6,016 bases of DNA from Candidatus Hydrogenedentota bacterium (GTDB taxonomy: Bacteria > Hydrogenedentota > Hydrogenedentia > Hydrogenedentales > SLHB01), in assembly GCA_022706165.1 (NCBI GenBank), contig JAKJDA010000193.1:1-6016 (forward strand). The letters are read 5' to 3'. Made by a program: the position numbers and the translations under genes. The first letter of the stretch is position 1. Every line of letters begins with the position of its first letter. This document shows positions 5,552 through 6,016 of this stretch, piece after piece. The notes under the pieces were generated by a model that saw nothing but the letters and a program-made list of their open reading frames with translations, searched no databases and had not been told where the DNA came from.

Positions 5552-6016
5552 ACACGCCGCTGGTCCATACGCTCGTTCTTAACTGGAACGGGTTGGAACA
5601 TCTCCAAACATGTTTCGAGTCGCTACTTGCGCAAACGCATCCCAATGCCCGTTTCGTTCTGCTCGACAATGCGAGCGTGGATGCTTCGGTCGAATTCGTT
5701 CAGTCCCGATTTGGCCACGATTCGCGGGTAGGCATCCTGCGGCTCGGCCAAAATATGGGTTGGTCTGGGGCCAACAATGTGGGCATCGAACAGGCCATGC
5801 AGGCTGGCGCGGACTATGTTTTTCTGCTGAATAACGATACCGCTGTCGAGCCTGACGCCATCGAGCGGCTTGTAGCCATGGCCGAGTCCGACGCAACCCT
5901 TGGCGCGCTTGCCCCGAAGATGCTGCTGTACAGTGCGCCGGAACTGATCAATTCCATAGGGATCGAGTGTTCTCTTATAGGCTGTTGCTGGGATATTGGA
6001 CTGGGCCGGCTTGATG
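5548..6016 (+). CDS. Family 2 glycosyltransferase (3' partial)
   Basis: The reading frame opens at ATG 5548 (ATGA overlap with the HAD stop) and stays open to the window edge, giving 156 codons of the N-terminal domain. It shows the GT-A fold of GT2 (COG1216/rhamnosyltransferase type): first strand LVLNWNG (9-15), DNASVDAS (40-47), the nucleotide-binding segment GQNMGWSGANNVGI (67-80), and LLNNDT (93-98), where Asp97 is the DxD-equivalent metal and nucleotide-sugar ligand. VEPDAI and the strand ending APKML follow as expected. The enzyme should transfer a sugar from a nucleotide-sugar donor in the cytoplasm or at the inner membrane face, typically for surface polysaccharide; donor and acceptor cannot be read. 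There is no Shine-Dalgarno, the start being preceded by an A-run, so translation probably depends on coupling to the HAD gene. The missing C-terminal part would show whether membrane segments are present. Confidence 0.9.
   Translation, partial: MNTPLVHTLVLNWNGLEHLQTCFESLLAQTHPNARFVLLDNASVDASVEFVQSRFGHDSRVGILRLGQNMGWSGANNVGIEQAMQAGADYVFLLNNDTAVEPDAIERLVAMAESDATLGALAPKMLLYSAPELINSIGIECSLIGCCWDIGLGRLD

Noticed and set aside
5520..5582. A 20-codon frame starting at ATG 5520 across the HAD/glycosyltransferase junction
   Set aside because: It has an AAGGA nearby, but the spacing is short, it overlaps both genes and its product is Lys/His-rich without features. Coincidence is likelier.
1..6016. Mobile element, CRISPR array, toxin-antitoxin or defence system
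   Set aside because: I found no transposase or integrase motifs, no regularly spaced direct repeats, no tRNA-like structures and no small paired genes. All long stretches are explained by ordinary genes.

Overview
This window is a GC-rich (upper fifties percent by eye), densely coded stretch of a free-living-type bacterial chromosome. Gene 1 is a large extracellular mosaic protein that combines a dockerin/EF-hand-like module, an Ig-like module, a PKD domain and a formylglycine-generating-enzyme-like (FGE/SUMF1) domain. Such proteins are common in Hydrogenedentota, Planctomycetota, Lentisphaerota and related environmental lineages. The wording of the dockerin-like segment and of the HAD protein makes a Candidatus Hydrogenedentota-like organism my best guess. 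That guess comes from recognised sequence style, not from a database search.

Layout. (i) 2-2320 (+): 3' part of the mosaic protein gene, whose true start lies left of the window; a strong intrinsic terminator follows at about 2340-2385. (ii) 2453-3592 (+): carboxynorspermidine/carboxyspermidine decarboxylase (nspC), a polyamine biosynthesis enzyme, standing alone. (iii) 3627-4301 (-): a small membrane-anchored DUF3299-like protein with a CxxC motif, convergent with nspC across a 34-bp gap that holds an inverted repeat. (iv) 4302-4534: divergent intergenic region with an extended -10 promoter candidate to the left, a sigma70-like candidate to the right and a short inverted repeat between them. 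(v) 4535-5551 (+): HAD-superfamily hydrolase starting at GTG with a good Shine-Dalgarno. (vi) 5548-6016 (+): 5' part of a family 2 glycosyltransferase, overlapping the HAD gene by ATGA and running off the right edge.

How they work together. HAD and glycosyltransferase are very likely one operon with coupled translation and may act in surface glycan synthesis. nspC, the DUF3299-like gene and the mosaic protein are separate transcription units with no obvious shared pathway. I see no mobile element, CRISPR array, RNA gene or defence system. The points most worth a second look are a roughly 220-residue insertion that splits the FGE-like domain, and an A8 slippery tract at the HAD/glycosyltransferase junction where a -1 slip would fuse the two proteins in frame.
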